Assembly (NCBI RefSeq): GCF_016722785.1
Contig: NZ_JAEQNE010000003.1
Coordinates: forward strand, 247,001-311,000
Source of the DNA: Ramlibacter monticola
Lineage (GTDB): Bacteria > Pseudomonadota > Gammaproteobacteria > Burkholderiales > Burkholderiaceae_C
DNA: 64,000 nucleotides
Direction: 5' to 3'
Position numbers and translations under genes: made by a program. The notes under the pieces are model-generated. The model was not told the DNA's origin, did not search any database, and saw only the letters and a list, made by a program, of their open reading frames with translations. Shown here piece by piece: positions 52,145 to 61,247 of this stretch (the stretch's first letter is position 1; every line of letters begins with the position of its first letter).

Positions 52145-53145
52145 ACATCCTCGCAACACGGCTGACCCGCACGCTGCGCCTGCGCCACCCCATCGTCTCC
52201 GCACCCATGGCCTTTGCCGGCGGCGGCGCGCTCGCCGCGGCGGTCAGCCGTGCCGGCGGGCTCGGCCTCATCGGCGGCGGCTACGGCGACCCGGCCTGGC
52301 TCGAGCAGCAGTTCGCGGCTGCGGCGGGTGAAAGGGTCGGCGTCGGCTTCATCACGTGGTCGCTGCGCAAGTCACCGTCGCTGCTCACGGACGTCCTGAA
52401 GCACCGGCCGGCGGCCGTCATGCTGTCCTTCGGGGACCCGCGGCCCTTCGTCGACGAGATCCGCGCGGCCGGTGCCGCGCTGGTCTGCCAGTGCCAGGAC
52501 ATGGCGCACGTGATGGACGCGGTCGACGTCGGCGCCGACATCGTGGTGGCGCAGGGCGCCGAGGCCGGCGGGCACGGTGCCTTGCGCGGCACGCTGGGGT
52601 TCGTGCCCGAGGTGGCCGATCACCTCGCTCAGCACGCGCCGGCCACGCTGCTGCTGGCCGCCGGCGGCATCGGCGACGGACGCGGCCTGGCCGCCGCGCT
52701 CATGCTCGGCGCCGACGGCGTGCTGGTCGGAACGCGCCTGTGGGCCTCGCGTGAAGCCCTGGCCAAGGAGGGCCATCACCGCGCGATCCTCGAGACGGAT
52801 GGCGACGGCACGCTGCGCACGCGCATCCCGGACATCGCGCGCCAGATCCCGTGGCCGCGCGGCTTCACGGCACGCATCCGCCGCAATGCCTTCACCGACC
52901 GCTGGCACGGCCGCGAGGAGGCGCTCGAAGCCGCCGTCGCGACCGAAGGGCCCCGCTACCGCCAGGCTTTCGAGGCGGGCGACCCCGAGCAGGCCGGCGT
53001 CTGGTTCGGCGAGGCCGCGGGCTTGGTCCATGCGATCGAGCCCGCCGCGGTGATCGTCGAGAGGATGGCGGCCGAGGCCGCGGCGCGCCTGCGATTCCAT
53101 GGAGGCGCGAGCCTGGAGCCGTCGTCGGATGGCGACCGACGCTGA
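52141..53145 (+). CDS. nitronate monooxygenase family protein
   Basis: 334 residues: PIVSAPMAFAGGGALAAAVS at the start, VAQGAEAGGHGALRGTLGFV, LLLAAGGIGDGRGLAAALML and GADGVLVGTRLWASREALA: the FMN barrel of class II nitronate monooxygenases (2-nitropropane-dioxygenase-like), with the conserved H in AGGHG. Coupled to the gene before it. Confidence 0.87.
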   Translation: MNILATRLTRTLRLRHPIVSAPMAFAGGGALAAAVSRAGGLGLIGGGYGDPAWLEQQFAAAAGERVGVGFITWSLRKSPSLLTDVLKHRPAAVMLSFGDPRPFVDEIRAAGAALVCQCQDMAHVMDAVDVGADIVVAQGAEAGGHGALRGTLGFVPEVADHLAQHAPATLLLAAGGIGDGRGLAAALMLGADGVLVGTRLWASREALAKEGHHRAILETDGDGTLRTRIPDIARQIPWPRGFTARIRRNAFTDRWHGREEALEAAVATEGPRYRQAFEAGDPEQAGVWFGEAAGLVHAIEPAAVIVERMAAEAAARLRFHGGASLEPSSDGDRR

Positions 53146-53256
53146 AGCAACGGGTCTCTTGGGGAAGCGGCCCTCTCCCTCAGCCTCGCTGCCTCCGGGC
53201 CACAGGCAGTCGCGGCGGAGACGAGCGACGCGTTCCCGCGTCCTCCTGTCGTCCTT

Positions 53257-53793
53257 TCAGAGGAGGGTGAACACTCCTGTGTCGTTGTCGGAGTCCGATG
53301 CTTGCCCGATCAGGACGCCGAAGCGGCGGCTGAAGTCGAGCAGGCGCTCGTAGTGTCCGAACGCAGGATAGGCCTCGATGTTGTTCTCCAAGGCGAATGG
53401 CGCCTGGCTGATCCGGGATTGCCGGATCGGGAGCATCCGCTCGTGGCGGACGGTGACCTCACCACCGGCGTCGAAAATGTACGCGGTCACATAGGCCGGG
53501 TCCTTGCTGCTTCCCTGGAACTTGCGAAACAGGATCGTTCGCAGGAACAGCTCTCCCGATTGGCTGGCGATGTACCGGTAGACGAGGCGACTGCGCAGAT
53601 GCTCGTCGAGAAACTCCACTCCGACCCCGTGCGCGATCACGTCCAGGATCGCAGTGGGTGTCTTGGAGGAATTCACGAGCACGCAATAAGGCGCGCCCTC
53701 GAAATGCCTCGCATGGGCTTGTTCTTCGTTCAGCATTCCCAAGGGCTGCCGCTGTAGCGCGTGCCAGCGTTCGCAGAAGAAGAAATGCGACAT
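53257..53793 (-). CDS. hypothetical protein
   Basis: 178 residues, alpha/beta, no signal peptide. It starts MSHFFFCERWHALQRQPLGM and has YRYIASQSGELFLRTILFRK in the middle, ending SDSDNDTGVFTLL. No family recognised. Codon use is less GC-rich than its neighbours, possibly acquired DNA. Confidence 0.55.
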   Translation of the reverse strand: MSHFFFCERWHALQRQPLGMLNEEQAHARHFEGAPYCVLVNSSKTPTAILDVIAHGVGVEFLDEHLRSRLVYRYIASQSGELFLRTILFRKFQGSSKDPAYVTAYIFDAGGEVTVRHERMLPIRQSRISQAPFALENNIEAYPAFGHYERLLDFSRRFGVLIGQASDSDNDTGVFTLL

Positions 53794-54116
53794 GAAGAGC
53801 CTGACCCATTTCCACCATAGTCACTTCGGCTGTGCTTGGAAAGCGCCCAAGGGACGAAGGTCGGCTCTGTTGGACCACGTATTGAGCAACGTCAAGAAGC
53901 CAGCCTCGCGGGCGGATTCAACGCGCCTTGCGGAGCGCGTCGCGGCAGCTTGGCGCGACTGGCTCCGGCGCCGCTCGCGAGCTAGAGGGCGCCGCCGGCG
54001 TGAAAACGTTGGCGCGGTTTCGATCATGTCGGCGAGCGTCCGTGCACTGCTGCAACTCAATTGCCCGCCCCGCCTCGAGCGCCATAATCGTCCTGGCAAG
54101 ACGAGAAGGAACTGTC
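53794..54116. other. gap without a recognised gene
   Basis: 323 bp of lower GC than average. Short open frames on both strands have no supporting start site. No clear hairpin or repeat was seen. Confidence 0.4.
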
Positions 54117-54428
54117 ATGAAGAGTGAAGTGAGCGTCACGTTCAAGGATGCCGCACCCTTGCGGATCAATCTGGAGAAGGCAGAGCCGATGACGCCGGAG
54201 GCGGCGCGAGCCTGGCTCGATGAACAGTTCACCGAACTGGGGTGCGAGCCTTTGCGCCCGACGGGCAAGGTCCTGAATGCCGACAAGGTGCTGGTCGTGG
54301 CCGAAGCGGCCGGCCCTTCCCGGTTCGCCGACGCGGCGTGGGCCCAGCAATTCGGCCGTTCCGCGAGTGCGGCGCTTGGCAAGCCGGTGGTGCGCGTTGA
54401 CGTGCCGGATTCGACCGTCGGGTACTGA
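54117..54428 (+). CDS. small hypothetical protein
   Basis: 103 residues from ATG 54117 with GAAGGA upstream. MKSEVSVTFKDAAPLRINLE, a helix (PEAARAWLDEQF) and VLNADKVLVVAEAAGPSRFA. Compact alpha/beta, cytoplasmic. No known family. Confidence 0.6.
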   Translation: MKSEVSVTFKDAAPLRINLEKAEPMTPEAARAWLDEQFTELGCEPLRPTGKVLNADKVLVVAEAAGPSRFADAAWAQQFGRSASAALGKPVVRVDVPDSTVGY

Positions 54429-54747
54429 TCGGCGCTTCACCCGCCGGACGATGCATCGGGCGGTGTGCGGGTAGTGCGAGGCCTTCCACATTCCGCCGGA
54501 GAATTCTTCGTTGCTTGCCAGCACCCGCGATACAAGGATTCACTTGCAGTGAGTATGCGGACCGCACCGCCTTCGAAAAGAGCCGCGAGTGCTTGGATTG
54601 TGTAGCGGCCTGGTAGGCGGAAGCATCAGGACCAACTGAATCTACTTGATCCCTGCCGCATCCAACATGGAGAGGAAGCGTTCGCCCGGGGAGCGCGGTC
54701 CGAGCTCGTCCCTAGAATGGATCGCTGTCGTCCACTTCAGTCACGTA
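54429..54747. other. gap without a recognised gene
   Basis: About 319 bp. No gene is supported. The stretch just before the lipoprotein start must hold its promoter, but no strong -35/-10 pair stands out. Confidence 0.4.
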
Positions 54748-55485
54748 ATGTTCCACTCCCGTTCCCGCGTGCGCGCCGCCGCGCTGATCTCCACGATCCT
54801 GGCCTTGTCCGCCTGTGGCGGCGGAGGCGGCGGAGGGGGCGACACGCAGGCCCCGGCGCGTGCGCCCACGCCGGCCCCGGCGCCCGTGCCGCCGATCACC
54901 AGTTTCCTCGCCAACGGCAAAGGCGGGATCGGTACGGCGACCATCGAGGTTGACGCCACCGGCACGTTTACGGAGGACGACACGCGTTACCAGATGCAGA
55001 CCGGCGGGACATCCGGCTGCAGCTTGTCGTCGCGGCCGAGCGATCCCGACGTGGCGAACTGCAACTTGCTGGCCGGCGGGAAGGGCTTCCTCCTGTGCCA
55101 GAACACCACTTCGGACACGTTCAACGTCGCGCTCTTCCGTCAATCGGACGTACAGACCGCGCCGCTCGGCGAGCTCGCCGGCCAGACGCTCACCGGCATC
55201 AGCTGCGGGGCGACAGGTGTGAGCCGAAACACAAACACATGGGCGTTCAGTGCCGATGCTTCCATCGCGAGCGAGAAACGCGGTGCTGTGACGAACAATT
55301 TTGGTGCAACGGCGTCGTTCGTCACTGACGATGGCTCGCTGCAATCGGGCGCGCGGCGTGAACGCTGGGCGATCTACAAGGCAGCCGTCGGCAGCACGAC
55401 CCAGTACTTCCTGCTGGATCTGTTCCAGAACACGGACCCCAGTCAGCCCGTCCAGGACGTGCGGATCTACTTCCTGCAAAAATGA
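54748..55485 (+). CDS. lipoprotein, unknown function
   Basis: 245 residues. Signal peptide with lipobox (LISTILALSAC), then a Gly run and a Pro/Ala linker (APARAPTPAPAPVPP), and a beta-rich domain with paired cysteines (SGCSLSS, ANCNLL, LLCQNT, ISCGAT). Probably on the outer membrane. No family identified. Confidence 0.7.
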   Translation: MFHSRSRVRAAALISTILALSACGGGGGGGGDTQAPARAPTPAPAPVPPITSFLANGKGGIGTATIEVDATGTFTEDDTRYQMQTGGTSGCSLSSRPSDPDVANCNLLAGGKGFLLCQNTTSDTFNVALFRQSDVQTAPLGELAGQTLTGISCGATGVSRNTNTWAFSADASIASEKRGAVTNNFGATASFVTDDGSLQSGARRERWAIYKAAVGSTTQYFLLDLFQNTDPSQPVQDVRIYFLQK

Positions 55486-55489
55486 AGTT

Positions 55490-55734
55490 GCGCGGCCGCA
55501 TGAAACGGCAGTCCACGTCTTCGGCGGCCCAAACCAGGACAGGTCCAGAGCAAGATGACTTTCCGGCGAGAGTCGTCGCACCGCGGTGCATTTGGCGAAC
55601 GCGCTGAATTCGTACGCGCATTCGCCCACGTAAGCGAGGTCGGCCAGCATCTTCTGCAACTCCCGTGCGCCTTGAGCACGGAAGGCCGGCGCGGCCGGGG
55701 AGTGCGGCTCGATGTAGCCCAGCGCCTTTTCCAT
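55490..55734 (-). pseudogene. possible gene remnant
   Basis: From ATG 55734: MEKALGYIEPHSPAAPAFRA, continuing with ELQKMLADLAYVGECAYEF. The first ~60 codons use G/C-ending codons like real genes here, but the frame then runs antisense into the lipoprotein gene with no natural end. Probably a 5' fragment left by a rearrangement. Confidence 0.3.
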
Positions 55735-55755
55735 GTCTCCCCGGGCCGGACGCGC

Positions 55756-56202
55756 CTACACACCAACTGCCTTCGCATCCTTCTGCACTGCCGATGCGGG
55801 CAGCCCGAAGACCCGATCAAACGCCCATGTGAACGCGATGGCGTAGACGAAGAAGAACACCAGCAGCACCAGGTTGGCCACGAACGCTGCCGCCGGCGAG
55901 ATGCCCAGCCAGAGCGACATGACGGGGATGAGGATGACCGCGAGGCCGCCCTCGAAACCGGCTCCGTGTGCCAGCCGCCTTGCGAACGAGCGCCCGCGCA
56001 CGGATTGCCCCGATTCCCAGCGCTCGAAGAACCAGTTGAAGGCGTAGTTCCAAGTGAGCGCGATGGTGGACAGCACGACGGCCAGCCCGAATGTGGATGT
56101 TGGCGGCTCGTCGAAGGCAAGGCTCAGGGCAGGCCCCACGCCGGCAATAGCGATGGCTTCGTACAGGACGGCTTGAAGGACTCGGCGGGTGATGGGTGAC
56201 AT
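55756..56202 (-). CDS. PACE-family (chlorhexidine-type) efflux protein
   Basis: 148 residues, four membrane helices in two similar pairs (the bacterial transmembrane pair domain). RRVLQAVLYEAIAIAGVGPA with the conserved Glu in the first helix, TWNYAFNWFFERWE, GFEGGLAVILIPVMSLWLG and AIAFTWAFDRVFGL match AceI-like PACE transporters, proton-driven exporters of biguanides and polyamines in other bacteria. Confidence 0.85.
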   Translation of the reverse strand: MSPITRRVLQAVLYEAIAIAGVGPALSLAFDEPPTSTFGLAVVLSTIALTWNYAFNWFFERWESGQSVRGRSFARRLAHGAGFEGGLAVILIPVMSLWLGISPAAAFVANLVLLVFFFVYAIAFTWAFDRVFGLPASAVQKDAKAVGV

Positions 56203-56581
56203 CGTGGGCGTGAACAGAAGCGGGCGGTCCCGCGACGCAGCGGCAGGCTGTTTTCGATGCAGGGAGATTACGGTTTTCGAAGTGCTTGTGCCGAGTGACG
56301 GTTGGGAGGCCCCGGATGGCATGGGTGGTTGCGCCGCAACGCTTGTCTGCGGTCGGTTGACAAGTGCACGGCTTACCGAAGGCGACTGTCGCCGCTGTTG
56401 AGGGGCTGCTATCGAGACGGGTCTCGGTCCTCCCGCCGCGGCCGTCATCCAGAACGGTCAAGCCATCGAGGCTGGGTTTTCAATTGAGATGCGTCAAGCC
56501 GCCGGCTCGCCGGGCACGAAAAGGCCGCGCGAATGCGCCATCGCAATCGGACGCATCAGGGCAAACCCTATAACAGTCACC
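56203..56581. other. gap without a recognised gene
   Basis: About 380 bp between two divergent small membrane-protein genes. A TATAAC hexamer lies about 10 bp before the start at 56582, too close to be its usual -10. Nothing else was found. Confidence 0.4.
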
Positions 56582-56872
56582 ATGACGAACCACCCTCCGC
56601 TGTACGCCCCCGTCCCCGAGACCCCGAACAAGTTGTTCCTGGCCGTCGCTGCCCTCCTGGCCGTGCTGCCCCTCGCCCTGTACGTCGCCATCACCTTCTT
56701 CAAGGCCCCGATTTTCGCGAACGCCTGGGCGATCGCCATCATGCCGGGTTGGCCGCTGGCGCTGTTCTGCGCCATCCAGGGCCTGCCGAATGCGCCGGCG
56801 CCAAATGCTGCGAACGCCGCCGCGGCCCCCGTCGCACCTTTCGCCTTGGCTGCTGCTGCGGCCGCGACCTGA
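56582..56872 (+). CDS. small membrane protein, unknown
   Basis: 96 residues: KLFLAVAALLAVLPLALYVA and IFANAWAIAIMPGWPLALFC form two membrane segments, followed by an Ala/Pro-rich tail. No family recognised. A strong terminator follows about 100 bp downstream. Confidence 0.6.
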   Translation: MTNHPPLYAPVPETPNKLFLAVAALLAVLPLALYVAITFFKAPIFANAWAIAIMPGWPLALFCAIQGLPNAPAPNAANAAAAPVAPFALAAAAAAT

Positions 56873-56973
56873 GGTAACGCCCGCCGACAGCGGGCATCCC
56901 CGGCCGTCCTGCTGCAGAACGCCGCCTGGCCTGCCGACCCTGGTCGAGGAAGCACTCCCATAGCCCAAAGACG

Positions 56974-57005
56974 AAGCCCCTCCCTGCAAACGCAGGGAGG
57001 GGCTT
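56974..57005. terminator. strong hairpin terminator between convergent genes
   Basis: AAGCCCCTCCCTGC and GCAGGGAGGGGCTT form a perfect 14-bp stem with an AAAC loop. T runs on both sides are short, so it may serve both convergent genes. Confidence 0.75.
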
Positions 57006-57099
57006 GAATCCGTGGTCATGCCAGCCTGGCAAACACCTCGACGGACCGCCTGGCGTATTGGTGGGGCTTTACTTCACGCGGCAACTTCACGGCGGGCCA

Positions 57100-57447
57100 T
57101 CACAGCGCCAGGACCCACTTGATGAAGTTGTGCATGGCGCCCTTGTCCTTGACCACCTTGTGCTCTTCCTCGCTGCCGTCGTCCAGCTTCACCTTGGGGC
57201 TGGTCGTGAGGAACGTTTCGAGCTTGGCTTCGGCGTCGGACTTGCCCTTGTACTTGCCGGCCACCTTCTGGTAGGCGGGGCCCTTCTTCGTCTTGTCGAC
57301 GGAGTGGCACTTGGTGCAGTTTTCCGCCTTCAGGAATTTCTGGGCCGCCTCGGCGTCCTGGGCAGCGGCGGGCAGCGCAAGGAACGCGCCGGCCAGGGCC
57401 ATGGTTGCAATCGACGTCATCCGCATAAAGGTCTTCCGGTTGGTCAT
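57100..57447 (-). CDS. class I cytochrome c
   Basis: 115 residues: signal peptide (SIATMALAGAFLALPAAAQ), heme motif CTKCH in FLKAENCTKCHSVDKTKKGP, and a C-terminal helix region KDKGAMHNFIKWVLAL whose Met could be the distal ligand. A small soluble periplasmic electron carrier. Start ATG 57447. Confidence 0.87.
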   Translation of the reverse strand: MTNRKTFMRMTSIATMALAGAFLALPAAAQDAEAAQKFLKAENCTKCHSVDKTKKGPAYQKVAGKYKGKSDAEAKLETFLTTSPKVKLDDGSEEEHKVVKDKGAMHNFIKWVLAL

Positions 57448-57567
57448 GCGCGGTACTCTAGCCACCGGAACCTGAATGAAACGTGAACGCGCGGCTTGTC
57501 GAGTACCGAGGTCAGGTACGAGGCGCCGGGCCGGACGCGGTGATCGTGGGAGGCCGATCGGCCTTCT

Positions 57568-57783
57568 TCAATGCAAGACGGGTTGCTCGCCCAACTGCTC
57601 GCGCAAGCGGCGAGCGCACTCCTGCAGTCGGCTGATCTCCGCCAGCGCAGCGTCCACCCGTTCCGCTGGGGCGCCGGCCTGCTGGAGGTCGAAAGCGCGC
57701 TCGAACGCCCGTTCGGCATTCCTGCTGACCGTCGTGAGCTGCGAGCGGAGGTGGCCAACATGGCCGATGGATTCGGTGGTCAT
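57568..57783 (-). CDS. small helical protein
   Basis: 71 residues, predicted coiled coil (LRSQLTTVSRNAERAFERAF; LAEISRLQECARRLREQLGE). GGAG is six bases before the ATG. Function unknown. Confidence 0.55.
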   Translation of the reverse strand: MTTESIGHVGHLRSQLTTVSRNAERAFERAFDLQQAGAPAERVDAALAEISRLQECARRLREQLGEQPVLH

Positions 57784-58017
57784 CGTAGTCTCCCGGCGGA
57801 ACCGTCGATTGAGCCAGTGTCGGCTCTCCCGACTGGACGACTCTGTAGGTCAGCCCGGATCGGTCGCGTGATCCGCCGCCGGGCTGCGGTGTCGCCGGAA
57901 AGCGGCGGCAGCGGGTGAAGCCTGTCGATCCTTGATCTGTTGCGCTGCCGCCGACCCGAGATGAGAAAGCTCAGGCATGCTCTGCCTGAACGTCGACATC
58001 GGGTTGATCGGGGCCTA

Positions 58018-58185
58018 TCAACGCGGGGTCGTCTTCCGCTCGCCGTGCTTGAGGGGCCCCGTCGGCGACGCGCCGGAACGCGCCGATTTCTTCGCGGCTG
58101 CCTTGTCCGAGACGGTACCGCCCGAACTCGTCTTCTTCTTCGCGTGGGTCTTGCCACCCTGGGTGGCCTTGGTCGACTGGGGCAT
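58018..58185 (-). CDS. small basic Lys/Thr-rich protein
   Basis: 55 residues: MPQSTKATQGGKTHAKKKTS, then KAAAKKSARSGASPTGPLKH. AAGGAAG precedes the ATG. Disordered, basic and histone-H1-like in composition; could bind DNA or RNA. Too short for a family call. Confidence 0.55.
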   Translation of the reverse strand: MPQSTKATQGGKTHAKKKTSSGGTVSDKAAAKKSARSGASPTGPLKHGERKTTPR

Positions 58186-58333
58186 GGTGCTTCCTTGTTC
58201 GCCGGACGATTCCGGCTCGGGGCCACGGTAGCGCGGGCCACGGCACCGGCTTGTGAGCGATGCCGCCAAGGGCCGGTAGGAACCGGCTGGGAAGGCGGGG
58301 CCGCGCGGCAGCACAGTGCGCGCACAATGGACC

Positions 58334-58852
58334 ATGGCTCTCACCGCAACTCCCGCACGCCGGCGCATCGCCATGGGCGTGCTGCTCGTGCTCGCCGTTG
58401 CGGGTGGCGTGATCCGCGAGCTCGCACCGTCCCCTTCGGTCCTTCGCGACCTCGGGACGCTGATGCTCGTCCTGTGGCTCCCGGCCGTCGGCAACTTCGT
58501 CGGCTATCTCAAGGGCAAGCTTCCGCGCGCCGCGCCACCGCCGCTCCGGTTCGCAGCGGGCCTCGCCTTTTCGCCGCACCTGGAGGTGGACCTCGAACGA
58601 GTTCCCCTGCCGCCCGACTTCGCCGCGACGCTGGAGAACGACCAGCTCGGAACACTCCTGGTGGGCCGGCGCGGGTTCAGTGTGCGCTTCGAAACGCCCC
58701 TGCGCGCCTGGCTGCAGGAGGGCGAAGCCACATCGATGCTGGAGCTGCTTCTGCCGGAAAGCGCGCGTGGCCACCTCGAGGCGGGCACCGCCTTCCACCT
58801 GCTTGCTGACGCACAGGCGGTGGCGAAGGGAGTCGTGCGGCGATGGGTGTGA
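58334..58852 (+). CDS. membrane-anchored hypothetical protein
   Basis: 172 residues with two N-terminal membrane segments (MGVLLVLAVAGGVIREL; LGTLMLVLWLPAVGNFVGYL) and a soluble C-terminal domain (LEVDLERVPLPPDFAATLEN, FSVRFETPLRAWL). No family recognised. Confidence 0.62.
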   Translation: MALTATPARRRIAMGVLLVLAVAGGVIRELAPSPSVLRDLGTLMLVLWLPAVGNFVGYLKGKLPRAAPPPLRFAAGLAFSPHLEVDLERVPLPPDFAATLENDQLGTLLVGRRGFSVRFETPLRAWLQEGEATSMLELLLPESARGHLEAGTAFHLLADAQAVAKGVVRRWV

Positions 58853-58900
58853 AGGCGCCGGAGGCCGATCCAGGAATGTGCGACTCCACGAAGCCACGCC

Positions 58901-59488
58901 ATGCCCTCCGTGCCTCCGCCCGATGCCGTCACGCTCAGGTGCCGCTCCGCACGGGCATTCGAAACCTGGCTGCGCAAGCACCATGGCGCCTCGGAGGGCG
59001 TGTGGTTGGAGATCGCGAAGCCAGGGGCGCCCGCTGCCACGATCAGCTATGCCGAGGCGGTGGAAATTGCGCTTTGCTACGGGTGGATCGACGGCCAGAA
59101 GAGGGCAAGGGATGCGAACTACTGGCTTCAGCGCTTGACCCCGCGGCGGCCGCGCAGCCTGTGGTCCAAGGTGAATCGCGCGCGGGCCGAGGCCCTCATC
59201 GCCGCGGGTCGCATGCAGGCAAGCGGCCAGGCAGAGGTCGACCGCGCGAAGGCGGACGGGCGGTGGGATGCGGCGTACGACAGCGCGCGAACGGCGGCCG
59301 TCCCGGCCGACTTGCAAGCGGCCCTCGATGCGCACCCCAGGGCACGGGCGTTCCTCTCGACGCTGGACGCGGCGAACCGCTACGCCGTGCTATGGCGAGT
59401 GCAGACGGCAAGGAAGCCGGAAACGCGCGCCAGCCGCATCGAGGCGCTCGTGGCGATGCTCGCGCGCGGCGAGAAGATCCATCCGTGA
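58901..59488 (+). CDS. YdeI/OmpD-associated family protein
   Basis: 195 residues. FETWLRKHHGASEGVWLEIA, AVEIALCYGWIDGQKRARD and LTPRRPRSLWSKVNRARAEA are the diagnostic stretches of the YdeI-like family, linked in enterobacteria to bacteriocin and stress tolerance. Cytoplasmic, no signal peptide. Confidence 0.85.
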   Translation: MPSVPPPDAVTLRCRSARAFETWLRKHHGASEGVWLEIAKPGAPAATISYAEAVEIALCYGWIDGQKRARDANYWLQRLTPRRPRSLWSKVNRARAEALIAAGRMQASGQAEVDRAKADGRWDAAYDSARTAAVPADLQAALDAHPRARAFLSTLDAANRYAVLWRVQTARKPETRASRIEALVAMLARGEKIHP

Positions 59489-59603
59489 TCGGAGGATTGC
59501 TACCGTTGAGCGAAGCGCTGCGTGCCAGGGCCGACGAACGGTTGTCGAACCGGCGCCGCGTCGCTCGTCATGCTGGTGTGGGCGAAATCCCAAGGAGACC
59601 GAC

Positions 59604-60032
59604 ATGCGATTCATGGTGATGGTGAAAGCGACGAAGGACAGCGAGGCGGGCGTGATGCCCACGCAGGAGGAGTTCGCCGCGATGGGCGCGTTCAATGAAG
59701 AGCTGGTCCGGGCCGGCGTGATGGAGGCCGGCGAGGGCCTGCACCCGAGCTCACGAGGCGCCCGGGTCGCGTTCTCGGGCAAGGACCGGCGCGTGATCGA
59801 TGGGCCGTTCGCCGAGACGAAGGAACTGGTCGCCGGCTTCTGGATCTGGAAGTGCGCTTCGCTGCAGGAGGCGATCGAGTGGGTGAAGAAATGCCCGAAC
59901 CCGATGCGCACCGATTCCGAGATCGAGATCCGGCAGATCTTCTCGGCCGAGGATTTCGGAGACGCTCTGACGCCCGAGCTGCGCGAGCAGGAAGAGCGGC
60001 TGCGCAAGGAAGTCCAGTCGCGCGCCGGCTGA
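59604..60032 (+). CDS. YciI-like (DGPF-domain) protein
   Basis: 142 residues: MRFMVMVKATKDSEAGVMPT, MGAFNEELVRAGVMEAGEGL, and VIDGPFAETKELVAGFWIW with the DGPF signature. These proteins have a ferredoxin-like fold and often sit near ECF sigma factors, none of which is present here. AAGGAG precedes the ATG. Confidence 0.87.
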   Translation: MRFMVMVKATKDSEAGVMPTQEEFAAMGAFNEELVRAGVMEAGEGLHPSSRGARVAFSGKDRRVIDGPFAETKELVAGFWIWKCASLQEAIEWVKKCPNPMRTDSEIEIRQIFSAEDFGDALTPELREQEERLRKEVQSRAG

Positions 60033-60119
60033 TCGGCGGCTTCGGTAGCGTCCGCGCGCGGGAAGGGTGGCTTCTGGCCCGCGGAGTCCCCATTGCCAGA
60101 CAAGCTGGATGAGCACCCC

Positions 60120-60530
60120 ATGAGCAAGACGATCTTCGTCAGCCTTCCCGTCGCCGACCTCCCGGCCTCGACCGCCTTCTACAAGGCCTTGGGCTTCGAG
60201 CAGAACGCGCAATTCACCGACGCGACAGTCGCGTGCATGGCGTGGAGCGAGTCGGTTCGAGTGATGCTGATCACGCACGCGAAGTGGCGCACGTTCACGC
60301 AGCGGCCGTTCCCGCCAGCCGGAACGAGCGGACTGATGCTTTCACTGGCGATGGACAGCCGCGAGGCCGTGGATGCAATGAACCGCGCCGCCGCTGCGAA
60401 CGGCGGACAGGCCGACGCGAATCCGGCCGAGGATTTCGGCTTCATGTACTCGCGGGACCTCGCCGACCCCGATGGCCACCTGTGGGCCGCGTTCTGGATG
60501 GATCCGGCGGGGGCATGCACCGGGAGGTGA
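60120..60530 (+). CDS. VOC-family (glyoxalase-like) protein
   Basis: 136 residues: MSKTIFVSLPVADLPASTAF, YKALGFEQNAQFTD and ADPDGHLWAAFWMDPA, the paired beta-alpha-beta units of the VOC superfamily. The ATG at 60120 is chosen; an ATG at 60108 in another frame is not used. The 3' end is nearly repeated at 63510-63578. Confidence 0.85.
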   Translation: MSKTIFVSLPVADLPASTAFYKALGFEQNAQFTDATVACMAWSESVRVMLITHAKWRTFTQRPFPPAGTSGLMLSLAMDSREAVDAMNRAAAANGGQADANPAEDFGFMYSRDLADPDGHLWAAFWMDPAGACTGR

Positions 60531-60731
60531 GGTCATCGCCCGCCAGCTCGCGAGGCGGCAGGCCGCAAGGTGTGGGAGCTCGACTCCATTGGCGCTGCTT
60601 CCGGCCAGGAACCGCCAAAGTCAATCAGCTCTTGCCACGTTGACCTTCGTGCATCGGCAATGAACCCAGGGTGCGGTCTGGCTGTTCCTCGCGGCGTTTA
60701 GCGGCTGGTTACGGCGAGGAGCTTGATCTAG

Positions 60732-60956
60732 GGCGTTGCAGGCCGTCACGACCCGCGCGGCCACGACGGCGATTACACCCAGGCCGGCAATCTCTATCGC
60801 CTGCTGCCGTCCGACGAGAAGGGCCGCCTGACCTGCAACATCGCCAACGCAATGCGCGGCGTGCCGCGCGAAATTCAGGAACGGCAGATCGTGCACTTCG
60901 CGAAGGCCGATCCGCACTGCGGCGCCGAAGTGGCGCGCAAGTTGGGGGTGAAGTGA
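60732..60956 (+). pseudogene. catalase C-terminal remnant
   Basis: Open from just after a TAG to a TGA at 60954: HDGDYTQAGNLYRLLPSDEK, then NIANAMRGVPREIQERQIVH and FAKADPHCGAEVARKLGVK, the C-terminal helical end of a monofunctional heme catalase. No heme-binding or catalytic part is present. A leftover of a deleted catalase gene. Confidence 0.75.
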
Positions 60957-61247
60957 CCGCCCCGCGGACAACCTCCGGCACGTGTTTGCGGATCGTCCCT
61001 GGGGCTCCGCGGGCAGCGTCGCCGGTTTCATGGGACGTTGGTCCCACAGACGTGGGGCGACTTGCGCAAAAAAATCGCAGGTGAAGCCCTTGTTCAATCC
61101 CGTGTCGAGGAGGTCCGATGGATCCCGAGCATCTGGCGGTCACCGCGGGCCACCCCGAGGGGCCTCATGCTCGCGAGCGTCGCACTGGCCTCGGCAGGCA
61201 CTGTCGCGCCCAAGGCCGCAATGCCCCCGTCCTTTCGGAGTACCGGT

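Noticed and set aside
53792-54127. 111-codon plus-strand frame between two small genes
   Set aside because: Low-complexity Arg-rich translation, no start signal, and it runs into the start of the gene at 54117 in another frame.
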